A DNA stretch of 18,534 bases from CAZITB01 sp964542055 (lineage in GTDB: Bacteria; Planctomycetota; Phycisphaerae; Sedimentisphaerales; CAMDDF01): NCBI GenBank assembly GCA_964542055.1, contig CAZITB010000051.1:1-18534 (forward strand), read 5' to 3'. The notes beneath the pieces were generated by a model. That model was not told where the DNA came from, ran no database searches, and saw only the letters and a program-made list of their open reading frames with translations. Shown piece by piece: positions 8,890 to 16,267 of the stretch; within the stretch, counting starts at the first letter, position 1, and every line of letters begins with the position of its first letter. Made by a program: the position numbers and the translations under genes.

Positions 8890-9005
8890 TTTCGATTTAA
8901 TCTGAATATTTGATACTGCCTCAGGGGTTTAAAGGGCATCCACTCTCTATATTTTCCTGCTTTTAAGGATTTTTGCGGGATTTAGACCGCTTGAAAGGAG
9001 TTACA

Positions 9006-10586
9006 ATGAGCGTGTTGATGCAGGCAGAAGCTGGTACGATTCTACTTTTTTTAATCTTAGGCAGTTTTTTGGGTGTCGGGGCATTCTTTTTGATTCAACG
9101 AGTTTTATTTTCATCCAAAGTTAAAAGTTTAAAACAGGACATTGAACGGCGAAAAGAAGAAGCTAAGCGTGAAGCTCAGAATATTCTTAAAACAGCGCAA
9201 CTTGAGGCGGCATCGGAAGTTATCAAAAAGAAAGAAGAATTTGCCGATCAGATGAACCAGGCCAAATCCGAGCTTCGTGAAATGGAAAGACGCCTTGCCA
9301 AGAGAGAAGATGTTACAGAGAAGCAGCTTGAATTGATCGAAAAGCGTGATACTGACCTTAAGGGGCGTGAGCAGTCTCTGGTTCAAAGGGCCAAAAATTT
9401 AGATGCGAAAGATAAACAGCTATCGACTTTGATCTCAGAGCAGAAGAGTCAGCTTTTGAAAATAACCAATTTGTCGGTTGAGGATGCTACAAGTCTTTTG
9501 CTGGAACGGCTGGAAAATGAATGTGAACATGAGATGAGTAAACTGATCGAGCATAAGATCGAAGAAGCCAAGGAGAAATCCGAGGATAAGGCTCGAGAAA
9601 TCATCAGTTCAGCGATTCAGAGATATGCAGCAGAGCAAACTTGTGAGTCAAGTGTATCTACCGTCGATATTCCAAGTGATGATATGAAGGGTCGTATTAT
9701 CGGCCGTGAAGGTCGTAATATCCGTGCGTTCGAAAAGGCGACCGGGGTGGATGTGATAGTTGATGATACTCCGGGAGTGATCGTTGTCAGCGGTTTTGAT
9801 CCGGTCAGACGTGAGGTCGCAAGAGTAACTATGGAAAGGCTGATTCAGGACGGCAGGATACATCCGACCCGTATTGAAGAGCTTGTGGAACTGACCAAAA
9901 AGGACGTTCAGGCGAAGATACTGCAGATCGGTAAAAGTGCCGCAGTTGAAGCAGATGTCCGCGGTGTTAATAATAAGATTTTGTTCTATATCGGTTCGCT
10001 TCAGTACAGGACCAGTTACGGCCAGAATGTGCTCAGGCATAGTATTGAAGTGGCGTTTCTGTCGCAGATAATGGCAGATGAGCTTGGGCTCGATGGTTCA
10101 ATCGCCAGGAGAGCGGGCTTTTTACATGATATCGGCAAGGCGATGGACCACGAGGTCGAAGGCGGCCATCCGGGAATCGGTGCGAATTATCTCAAGAGGT
10201 TCAGTGAGTCTCCTGTGATTTTGAACGCGGTTGAAGCGCATCACGGCGACGTGCCAGCGAATAACCCTTATACTCCTTTGGTTGCTGCGGCTGATGCTGT
10301 TAGTGCATCTCGGCCTGGTGCAAGACGTGAGACATTGGAGCGGTATATCAAGCGGCTTGAAAAGCTGGAAGATATCGCAAATGGTTTCCAGGGTGTGGAA
10401 AACTGTTATGCAATTCAGGCAGGCCGAGAAGTACGTGTGATCGTTGATGCAGATAAAATTGATGACGAAGTTGCAACGAAAATAGCTCGTGATATCGCCA
10501 AGAAGATCGAAGACGAAATGACTTATCCCGGAGAGATCAAGGTTACCTTGCTTAGAGAATTGAGATGCGTAGAGTACGCTAAATAG
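9006..10586 (+). CDS. rny: ribonuclease Y
   Basis: RNase Y, 526 residues, a membrane-anchored endoribonuclease that starts mRNA decay. The full family architecture is visible. One N-terminal membrane helix (~11-31) is followed by a long charged coiled coil (~37-195). A KH RNA-binding domain follows, with the IIGREGRNIRAFE loop (231-243). The HD phosphohydrolase domain has its first histidine at His345 (RHSIEVAFLS) and the catalytic His374-Asp375 pair in FLHDIGKAMDHE. The C-terminus has the usual EIKVTLLRE block. I chose the ATG at 9006 because AAAGGAG (8994-9000) lies 5 nt upstream; an upstream in-frame start at 8973 would add 11 residues that overlap this ribosome-binding site. The ymdB gene follows after 13 nt, a pairing also known in Bacillus, which suggests a linked role in RNA turnover or its control. 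Confidence 0.97.
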   Translation: MSVLMQAEAGTILLFLILGSFLGVGAFFLIQRVLFSSKVKSLKQDIERRKEEAKREAQNILKTAQLEAASEVIKKKEEFADQMNQAKSELREMERRLAKREDVTEKQLELIEKRDTDLKGREQSLVQRAKNLDAKDKQLSTLISEQKSQLLKITNLSVEDATSLLLERLENECEHEMSKLIEHKIEEAKEKSEDKAREIISSAIQRYAAEQTCESSVSTVDIPSDDMKGRIIGREGRNIRAFEKATGVDVIVDDTPGVIVVSGFDPVRREVARVTMERLIQDGRIHPTRIEELVELTKKDVQAKILQIGKSAAVEADVRGVNNKILFYIGSLQYRTSYGQNVLRHSIEVAFLSQIMADELGLDGSIARRAGFLHDIGKAMDHEVEGGHPGIGANYLKRFSESPVILNAVEAHHGDVPANNPYTPLVAAADAVSASRPGARRETLERYIKRLEKLEDIANGFQGVENCYAIQAGREVRVIVDADKIDDEVATKIARDIAKKIEDEMTYPGEIKVTLLRELRCVEYAK

Positions 10587-10599
10587 GAAGGGGTCAGTT

Positions 10600-11448
10600 T
10601 TGAAATTGAATGTTATGTGCGTGGGAGACGTTGTCGGTCGGCCCGGCAGGCGTATTCTTGCGGAAAAGCTTGAGACAATTGTCAAGGAATTGGACATAGA
10701 TTGCGTAATTGCCAATTCTGAGAATGCCGCGGGCGGATCGGGTTTGACTCCGCAGATATATGATAAGCTTGGTAAGTACGGGGTAAATATAGTAACCCTT
10801 GGAGATCATGCGTACCGCAAGAAGGATATCATCAGTGTTATGGAAACAAAGGATGATATTGTTCGTCCGCTGAACTGGGGCGGTTATTCGGCTGGTAAGG
10901 GTTATGCAGTTTATAAAACCGCCAAAGGTGCGTCGGTTGCGGTTATATCGCTTATGGGCAGGACGTTTATGAAACCTTCTAATTGTCCTTTCGAGGCTAT
11001 CGATAATAATTTGATACGGATAAGCAGGATGGCGGATGTTGTTTTTGTGGAAATGCACGCTGAAGCTACCAGCGACAAGGTGGCGATGGGATATTATCTC
11101 GATGGCAAGGTAAGCTGCGTTTATGGTACGCATACTCATATCCCCACGGCGGATGAGAAGATTCGGGAAAAGGGAACTGCTTATATTACCGATATAGGTA
11201 TGACCGGTCCTTGTGATTCGGTGTTGGGGCGCGGTAAGGATAATGTGATCAAGTCTTTGCGGACGCAGATGCCGTTTCCTTACGATATCGCTACCGGTGA
11301 TGTGAGGATCCAGACGATAGTTGTAACGGTTGATACTTCGACAAAAAAAGCCGAGAAGATCGAGCGGCTCGAATTTAAGTGGGAGGAGACCGAAGATGTT
11401 AATTATGACAGTGATGACGGCAGGCCCGAACCGCTTGGCAATTTTTGA
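10600..11448 (+). CDS. ymdB: YmdB-family metallophosphoesterase
   Basis: A 282-residue cytoplasmic calcineurin-like metallophosphoesterase of the YmdB family (a 2',3'-cyclic-nucleotide phosphodiesterase in Bacillus, where it influences RNA levels and biofilm formation). Visible motifs are CVGDVVGRPGR (Asp10), ANSENAAGG (Asn39, Glu41), LMGRTF, EMHAEATSDK, GTHTHIPTAD and the GTAYITDIGMTGP block near the C-terminus. One oddity: the conserved metal-site motif, usually GNH, reads GDH here (Asp69-His70). The start is TTG at 10600, with GGAAGGGG just upstream; the protein begins MKLNVMCVGD, matching the family N-terminus. It is cotranscribed with rny (13-nt gap). Its stop codon directly abuts the stop of the convergent aminopeptidase gene. 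Confidence 0.93.
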   Translation: MKLNVMCVGDVVGRPGRRILAEKLETIVKELDIDCVIANSENAAGGSGLTPQIYDKLGKYGVNIVTLGDHAYRKKDIISVMETKDDIVRPLNWGGYSAGKGYAVYKTAKGASVAVISLMGRTFMKPSNCPFEAIDNNLIRISRMADVVFVEMHAEATSDKVAMGYYLDGKVSCVYGTHTHIPTADEKIREKGTAYITDIGMTGPCDSVLGRGKDNVIKSLRTQMPFPYDIATGDVRIQTIVVTVDTSTKKAEKIERLEFKWEETEDVNYDSDDGRPEPLGNF

Positions 11449-12546
11449 TCATATCAGGAATTTTCCGTTTTCGTAGAAAACTTCGCTGTCTGCGGTTATC
11501 TGGCTGTTGGTATTCATATCTGCCACTAAATCCCAGTGGACGCTTGACTCGTTTTTGCCGCCTGTTTCGGGGTATGTGGCTCCGACTGCCATGTGTATTG
11601 TTCCGCCGATTTTTTCATCAAATAGCATGTTGCGGGTAAATTTCTGGATGCCGTAGTTGTTGCCGATCGCTACTTCGCCGAAGCGGCGGGTTCCCTCTAT
11701 TTCGAAAACTTTGTCGAGTAACTGCTGGCCTTTGCCTGCGGTCCATTTTTCGATAAGGCCATCTTTAACTTCCAGACTGATGTCCTCGATTTCCTGGCCC
11801 ATGAAAATGCCGGGGTAGCTGAATCGTATTTTGCCGTTTACCGAATCTTCGACAGGAGAGGAGAATACTTCGCCGCTTGGCATGTTATGGGTTCCGGCTG
11901 AGTTTAGCCAAATTCTGCCGGCAGTTGAGAAAGTTACGTCAACATGATCGCTTTTATAGTGAATTTTGTCTTTGCCGTTTAGAAAATCTACGATTCGCTG
12001 CTGTTTGTCTCTAAGCTGATTCCATTTTTCGACCGGATTGTCCTCGTAGAGCATGCAGGCGGAATATACAAAATGTTCGTATTCATCTATGCTCATACCG
12101 GCTTCCTGTGCCTGTGAATCGGTGGGGAAAACGCAAAGTGTCCAGCGAAGGTCGTTTGTGGCAGAACGCTGCATGAAAATTTTGTTAAGGTCTGTGCGGG
12201 CGATTGCCGCGGTTTGCTTTTTTGCAGGGTCAACGTTTTGAAGTTCTTTCAGATTGAAAGGCGATTCTATATTTAAGAGTGCGTCGTAATTTTCATAAAT
12301 GTACTTGCTTATCGGGGAAATGTCTTTGAGTTGATGATCGCCAGCATTGTCGTAGAAAATTTTTGAAAGTCCATTGATAGAGATGCTGGTTTCGGGATGC
12401 GCACCTTTCAGGAGGGCTTGCTTGTAAACTTCCTGTATGAGCGGCTGGGCGATATAAGAACCTTTGATCAGGAATCTGTCGCCTTCTTTTAAAGATAAAG
12501 AATAATCAACAATCAGTTTTGCGTATTTTTCAAATATTCCAGACAT
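11449..12546 (-). CDS. M29-family aminopeptidase (AmpS/PepS type)
   Basis: A 365-residue cytoplasmic metal-dependent aminopeptidase of family M29, which removes N-terminal residues from peptides. The two-metal site is readable: Glu226 in MPSGEVFSSP, Glu291 in FGEVAIG, His318 in TIHMAVG, and His337/Asp339 in SSVHWDL. The N-terminal domain begins MSGIFEKYAKLIVDYSLSLKEGD, typical of the family. The ATG at 12546 has AAGGGAAG a few bases upstream; in-frame codons further out to 12606 look like untranslated leader. Length is somewhat below the ~410 residues common in the family, but all expected metal ligands are present. It is convergent with ymdB with no space between stop codons and divergent from the chaperone cluster. 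Confidence 0.92.
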   Translation of the reverse strand: MSGIFEKYAKLIVDYSLSLKEGDRFLIKGSYIAQPLIQEVYKQALLKGAHPETSISINGLSKIFYDNAGDHQLKDISPISKYIYENYDALLNIESPFNLKELQNVDPAKKQTAAIARTDLNKIFMQRSATNDLRWTLCVFPTDSQAQEAGMSIDEYEHFVYSACMLYEDNPVEKWNQLRDKQQRIVDFLNGKDKIHYKSDHVDVTFSTAGRIWLNSAGTHNMPSGEVFSSPVEDSVNGKIRFSYPGIFMGQEIEDISLEVKDGLIEKWTAGKGQQLLDKVFEIEGTRRFGEVAIGNNYGIQKFTRNMLFDEKIGGTIHMAVGATYPETGGKNESSVHWDLVADMNTNSQITADSEVFYENGKFLI

Positions 12547-12588
12547 ATTCACTTCCCTTAATTTTACTAAATCCTTAATCATTATCTT

Positions 12589-12616
12589 GTTATACGCAAT
12601 AGTCAAGTAAAAACAA
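12589..12616 (-). promoter_or_regulatory. possible promoter of the M29 aminopeptidase gene
   Basis: On the minus strand, TTGTTT (12616-12611) and TATAAC (12594-12589) are 16 bp apart, with the -10-like box ~43 nt before the ATG. An alternative -35, TTGACT, lies between them. Weak, by pattern only. Confidence 0.35.
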
Positions 12617-12676
12617 TAAAATTTGCAAGTTGTCAGTTTTATTTTTATGTTTTATGCAGGGATGAGAGCTTAGATG

Positions 12677-12686
12677 TTTGCGCAAA
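12677..12686. promoter_or_regulatory. palindrome TTTGCGCAAA upstream of the chaperone cluster, candidate operator
   Basis: A perfect 10-bp dyad 29 bp before the GrpE-like start codon, identical to the core of the palindrome upstream of rny (8878-8887). I found no other copy in the window. The intergenic region shows no CIRCE (HrcA) element. A role in regulating this operon is inference. Confidence 0.4.
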
Positions 12687-12715
12687 TAAGATAAATAATC
12701 AGATGGTAGAATATT

Positions 12716-13909
12716 ATGTTAAAAAAACTGTTAATATCGGGCGTAATAGTATTTGTCGCCGGGGGCATATTTTTCCTGTATGCAGATCATGAGCAGAAAA
12801 GCTATATGAAGCAACTGCAACAGCTTGATCCTCAAAATACTTACTGGGAAGACGTCGATAAGACCATTGACCAGCAGTATTCGGTGAATCCTTTGCTAAA
12901 AGCATTTCTGCGGGCCAATATGAATGTTGAACTGCAGAAGGAATATGAGAGCCAGGCGGGCCAGAATCATAATATAGAGCTGTATCTATCGATATCGACT
13001 TTAATGATGATCTTTGGTTTTTGCATGATGTCGTTTGTCGGTATCAATTATGCGGCAAAGGGATTGGTCAGCGGAGGTGAGCGGTTATGGCTGAGGATTT
13101 TTTCAGAAAAACCCAAGACGAATTTTGTAGAGGTCAAGCCCAAGACGGAAAATCTGTTGGAGCCTGAAGTTATTGAAAAAGAGTCAATACTAGATGAAAG
13201 TCTGCATGAAGATGTTGCGGCTGGGGTTTCAGCGAAAGATCAATGGAAATCGAAAAAGCAATATTATTCAACGATGAAGACAATTTATAATCCCGAAAAG
13301 CAAACTTCTGCTGCGATTGCCAATTCCATAAAGGCAAAAACGACCGACCTGGAAGATATGATAAAGCAGCAGTTTACCAGCCTGGAAAAACAGATCACGG
13401 ATGTAAGGCAGATGACGACGACGAGTTCGCAGAATGAGGCGGGCATAAATCCTGTTTATGATAAGACGCTTGCTCAATTGACCAGGCAGGTTGCAGCGAT
13501 GAATGAGTTTACGTCGAAGCAGCAGGAAAAGGTCAAGAACCTCCAGGAAGGCTATGATTGGAATATCATAAAGAATTTTGCGCTTAGGATAGTCCGGTGT
13601 ATCGATAATTTGGATGCGACTATAGAACGGATGTCGGACAGCGATGAAGATGTGAGTGCTTTGGAGCAGACCAGGGATGACTTTTTGTTTGCACTGGAGT
13701 CAAGCGGGATAGAGCAATTTAAGCCTGAGATAAATTCTGATTATCGGGGCCAGGAAAAATTTGCTGAAGCTGTTTCTAAACGGCAGGTTACGCCTGAGCA
13801 GATGTTAAAAGGTAAAGTGGCGAAGGTTGTAAGGCCCGGTTACAAGTTTATTATTGATGATCAGCGTAGTAAGATGGTTCGGACGGCACAGGTTAAACTT
13901 TACGGTTAA
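12716..13909 (+). CDS. membrane-anchored GrpE-like nucleotide exchange factor
   Basis: A 397-residue protein whose last ~120 residues resemble GrpE, the nucleotide exchange factor of Hsp70. The GrpE-like part (about 278-397) has DWNIIKNFALRIVRCIDNLD, like the GrpE dimerisation/four-helix start, and a later FLFALESSGIEQF helix. It ends in a beta-domain pattern with EAVSKRQVT, KGKVAKVVRPGYKF and MVRTAQVKLYG. Unlike GrpE (~200 residues, soluble) it begins with a membrane segment (5-24), a ~60-residue loop and a second membrane segment (~88-113). A charged linker and a predicted coiled coil (~205-275) follow. The MLKK N-terminus suggests N-in, so the GrpE-like end would be cytoplasmic. It is followed after 36 nt by the Hsp70 gene, which strongly supports the assignment. 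The ribosome-binding site is weak (GATGG). The match is from pattern only; similarity to GrpE is clear but remote. Confidence 0.75.
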   Translation: MLKKLLISGVIVFVAGGIFFLYADHEQKSYMKQLQQLDPQNTYWEDVDKTIDQQYSVNPLLKAFLRANMNVELQKEYESQAGQNHNIELYLSISTLMMIFGFCMMSFVGINYAAKGLVSGGERLWLRIFSEKPKTNFVEVKPKTENLLEPEVIEKESILDESLHEDVAAGVSAKDQWKSKKQYYSTMKTIYNPEKQTSAAIANSIKAKTTDLEDMIKQQFTSLEKQITDVRQMTTTSSQNEAGINPVYDKTLAQLTRQVAAMNEFTSKQQEKVKNLQEGYDWNIIKNFALRIVRCIDNLDATIERMSDSDEDVSALEQTRDDFLFALESSGIEQFKPEINSDYRGQEKFAEAVSKRQVTPEQMLKGKVAKVVRPGYKFIIDDQRSKMVRTAQVKLYG

Positions 13910-13945
13910 TTAAGCTAAACTTTAAATAAAGTTGATGGTGAAAAA

Positions 13946-15507
13946 ATGAGTGTGATAGCAGGAATAGACCTTGGAACGACATTTTCGGCGATATCGATTT
14001 TGAATTCAATAGGTAAGCCTGAAATAGTGCCTAACGCAGATGGTGAGAGGCTGACGCCTTCTGCAATATTTTTTGATGAGGAAAGCAGCGATATAATCCG
14101 TGTTGGTATCGAGGCGATAAATTCCCGGCAGATCGATGTTAAGCGTTCGGTTCGGTGGATTAAAAGGCATGTCGGTGATCCTGATTATAAGGTGAATATC
14201 GATGGTAAGGATTGGACGCCTGTTGAGTTGTCAAGTTTGNNNNNNNNNNGATATTGAAAAAGCTCAAACAGGATGCCTCTGCCGAAAACGGGGAGGTCAA
14301 AGATGTTGTGATTTCTGTGCCTGCGCATTTTGATGAGGTTCGCAGGAAGGCAACGATGGACGCGGGCAAGCTGGCGGGGTTGAATGTTATCGGGATTATC
14401 AATGAGCCTGTTGCGGCGGCGTTGTATTATGCATCGAGTAAGCCTGTAAGCGGCAAGGTGCTGGTTTATGATCTGGGCGGCGGTACATTTGATGTTACGA
14501 TCATGGATGTGCAGGAAAATAATATAAGTATCATTTGCTCGCAGGGTAATCATGAGCTTGGCGGTGTGGATTTTGATAAAAAGATTTTTGATGAGATGAC
14601 CGATATTTACGGAAATCAACTCAATCGTAAGCTTATTACATCCCAAGAGGCTAAAGCCAAGTATGAAGATGAAGCTGAAGATGTGAAGAAGACGCTGTCA
14701 AGGCGGACAGTTGCGAAGAAGATGCTTTATGGTGATGCGGGGAATGTTAAGTTCGAATTAGCAAGAGAGCGTTTCAATGAGATAATCGCTGATCTTCTGG
14801 ACCAGGCGGATATGCTTATAGATGTTGCGCTTGATGAGGCGAATTTGAAAGCGGGCGATGTTGAAAAGGTTCTGCTTGTGGGCGGTTCGACGAGGATACC
14901 TGTGGTGCAGGAAAGGCTGAAAGCTAAATTTGGATTTGCGCCTGACACTACGGTTAATGTTGATGAATGTGTTGCGCTGGGTGCTGCGATTCAGGCAGGG
15001 CTGATTATGCTTCGTGAAAAACCCGCTGAAGTTTCGGCAGGGGTGGCAGGTGGGCTGGGCTCGATAAGTCTGCAGGATGTCTGCAATCACAGTTATGGTA
15101 CTTTGTGTGCGCCTATTGACAGGGAAACAGGTCAGCGGATTGTGGCCAACAGGGTGATATTGTGTAAGAATACGCCTTTGCCTTGTCAATCGACACAGAT
15201 GTTTTATACGATGGAGGATAATCAGTCGGAAATCGAGGTGGTTATTACCCAGGGTGAGGATGCCGATCCCAGGTTTATAAATAAGATAGCGCATAAAAAG
15301 TTTAAGCTGCCCAAAAACAGGCCCGCGAAATGTCCTATCCGTGTTACATATAGTTATGACCTTAATCAGCGGATGCATTGCAGTTTTGAGGACCTTGAGT
15401 CGGGTAAAAAGCTTGAGGTGGAATTGTCGCTTGACGAGTTTGGTCAGATCGAGGAGAAAAATATTGAAAGCAAGACGCGCGAGCTTGCTGGATTCAATGT
15501 AGAGTAA
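13946..15507 (+). CDS. lidless Hsp70 (DnaK-like), interrupted by an assembly gap
   Basis: An Hsp70 ATPase chaperone. NBD motifs are intact: GIDLGTTFSAI (residues 6-16), Lys73 in WIKRHVG (the ATPase lysine), VPAHFDEVRRKAT, NEPVAAAL, DLGGGTFDVTI and VLLVGGSTRIPVV. A degenerate interdomain linker (ISLQDVCNHSYGTL) leads to a beta-sandwich substrate domain (NRVILCKNTPLP, MEDNQSEIEVVITQGE, SFEDLESGKKLEVEL). The protein ends soon after, so the helical lid of DnaK is missing: ~516 residues against ~610-640. Ten Ns at 14240-14249 shift the frame. Before the gap the protein reads TPVELSSL; after it, ILKKLKQDA. Together these match the DnaK pattern P-x-E-I-S-A-x-I-L-x-K-L-K with nothing missing, so the gene is probably intact. 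It lies between the GrpE-like and J-like genes, the latter 1 nt away. It is probably a specialised Hsp70, not the housekeeping DnaK. Confidence 0.92.
14240..14249. other. assembly gap (10 Ns) inside the Hsp70 gene
   Basis: Ten Ns join two contigs. The left edge ends in TTTG and the right edge begins GATATTG. Removing the Ns and merging one shared G restores an open frame (S-L-I-L-K) that fits the Hsp70 consensus, so the gap is probably a placeholder rather than missing sequence. Confidence 0.95.
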
Positions 15508-15508
15508 A

Positions 15509-16198
15509 ATGTATTATCTAGCCGGTACAATCTTATTGTTACTATTTGCCTGGTATGTTTACAGTGTAAAAGGAAGTGTATCGCTGTTTAAAGATGAGGA
15601 TGAACGTGCCAGGTCGATGGCGATTACACTTGCATTTGCGTTGAGTGCGTCTAAGGGGAAAATAAACGATTCTGAGGTCGAGATTATTAAGCAGTGGGCA
15701 GGTGAGAATATTCCCGGCAGCAGGGATGACAGGAAATTTCATAAGGCGATGACGGCAACGAGGGCTTTTTTTCATGCGGGCAATAAAATTGATTCAAATG
15801 GTATCTGCAGTGAGCTTTTAGAGAGGACAAGTTTGGGGCAGCGGTACAGTATATTAGAATTGTGCATGAAAGTTGCGGCTGCGGATGATTTGGCGACGGC
15901 GAAGCAACTTGTATTTTTGCGGAATCTTGCGAATTGGCTTGAGGTGGATGAAAGCAAGGTTTCGATGATGATGGAAAGTTTTGTTCCTGTTAATATTCAT
16001 GAGGTTCAGGATGTGGAATTCATATTGGGGATAAATAATCTGATGAGCCCTGATGATGCGAGGGATAAGCTTAATCGGGAATACCGGAAATGGAACGGCA
16101 GGGTTACCAATCCTGACTCGAAGATACGGGCCCAGGCTAAATTGATGATAAAGCTGATAACGAATTTAAAGAACAAGCAGTTTTCGCCCAGCCATTGA
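15509..16198 (+). CDS. DjlA-like membrane protein: TM, TerB-like domain, degenerate J-like domain (NPD)
   Basis: A 229-residue protein with the layout of DjlA, a membrane-anchored Hsp70 co-chaperone. It has one N-terminal membrane segment (2-20) and a TerB-like helical domain (~34-160, with LAFALSASKGKINDSEVEII and AAADDLATAKQLVFLRNLANWLEV repeating the TerB pattern). A C-terminal J-like region (~168-222) follows: EFILGINNLMSPDDARDKLNREYRKW, then a loop, then a helix rich in Ala/Lys/Ile. The J-domain catalytic tripeptide HPD, needed to stimulate Hsp70 ATPase, is replaced by Asn201-Pro202-Asp203. It may therefore bind Hsp70 without normal activation, or use another mechanism. The ATG is 1 nt after the Hsp70 stop, so the genes are translationally linked. 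The TerB and J assignments rest on pattern and on gene context, not on a search. Confidence 0.72.
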   Translation: MYYLAGTILLLLFAWYVYSVKGSVSLFKDEDERARSMAITLAFALSASKGKINDSEVEIIKQWAGENIPGSRDDRKFHKAMTATRAFFHAGNKIDSNGICSELLERTSLGQRYSILELCMKVAAADDLATAKQLVFLRNLANWLEVDESKVSMMMESFVPVNIHEVQDVEFILGINNLMSPDDARDKLNREYRKWNGRVTNPDSKIRAQAKLMIKLITNLKNKQFSPSH

Positions 16199-16223
16199 AC
16201 GGTTTGTCTAAAGATAAAATGTT

Positions 16224-16251
16224 TTGAATTGGCGTCGCAATCAATTATAAT
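16224..16251 (+). promoter_or_regulatory. sigma70-type promoter of the htpX-like gene
   Basis: TTGAAT (16224-16229) and a perfect TATAAT (16246-16251) are 16 bp apart, with the -10 box ending 34 nt before the htpX ATG. The HtpX-like gene can therefore be transcribed separately from the chaperone genes upstream. Confidence 0.7.
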
Positions 16252-16267
16252 ACCTTCGATTATAATT
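16243..16267. promoter_or_regulatory. 9-bp inverted repeat over the -10 box, candidate operator
   Basis: AATTATAAT (16243-16251) and ATTATAATT (16259-16267) form a perfect inverted repeat around ACCTTCG. It covers the -10 box and the likely transcription start at about 16258, a position where a bound repressor would block initiation. The AT-rich sequence makes chance occurrence more likely than for a GC-rich dyad, and the regulator is unknown. Confidence 0.5.

Larger units (their letters stand above)
8340..9005. other. 666-bp non-coding region between divergent operons
   Basis: No convincing gene is present on either strand. The region is AT-rich and holds two hairpins (8576-8604 and 8644-8667), a GC-richer patch with a GGTGAGGGCGAAAGGC core (about 8704-8719), a small inverted repeat AACCAT/ATGGTT (about 8727-8750), and a 14-bp perfect palindrome (8876-8889). 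It also holds four copies of GATTTAA (8651, 8814, 8866, 8894). It is long for a region that needs only two promoters, and a T-tailed hairpin between divergent genes suggests an unannotated RNA. I do not recognise any known RNA family in it. Confidence 0.6.

Noticed and set aside
12547..12715. Search for a CIRCE (HrcA) element or a clear heat-shock promoter before the chaperone cluster.
   Set aside because: No TTAGCACTC-N9-GAGTGCTAA pattern and no convincing -35/-10 pair; only the TTTGCGCAAA palindrome was reported.
13946..15507. Reading the Hsp70 gene as a pseudogene or two genes because the frame changes at the N run.
   Set aside because: The frame change is explained by the placeholder gap; both sides are intact and join in register by family consensus.
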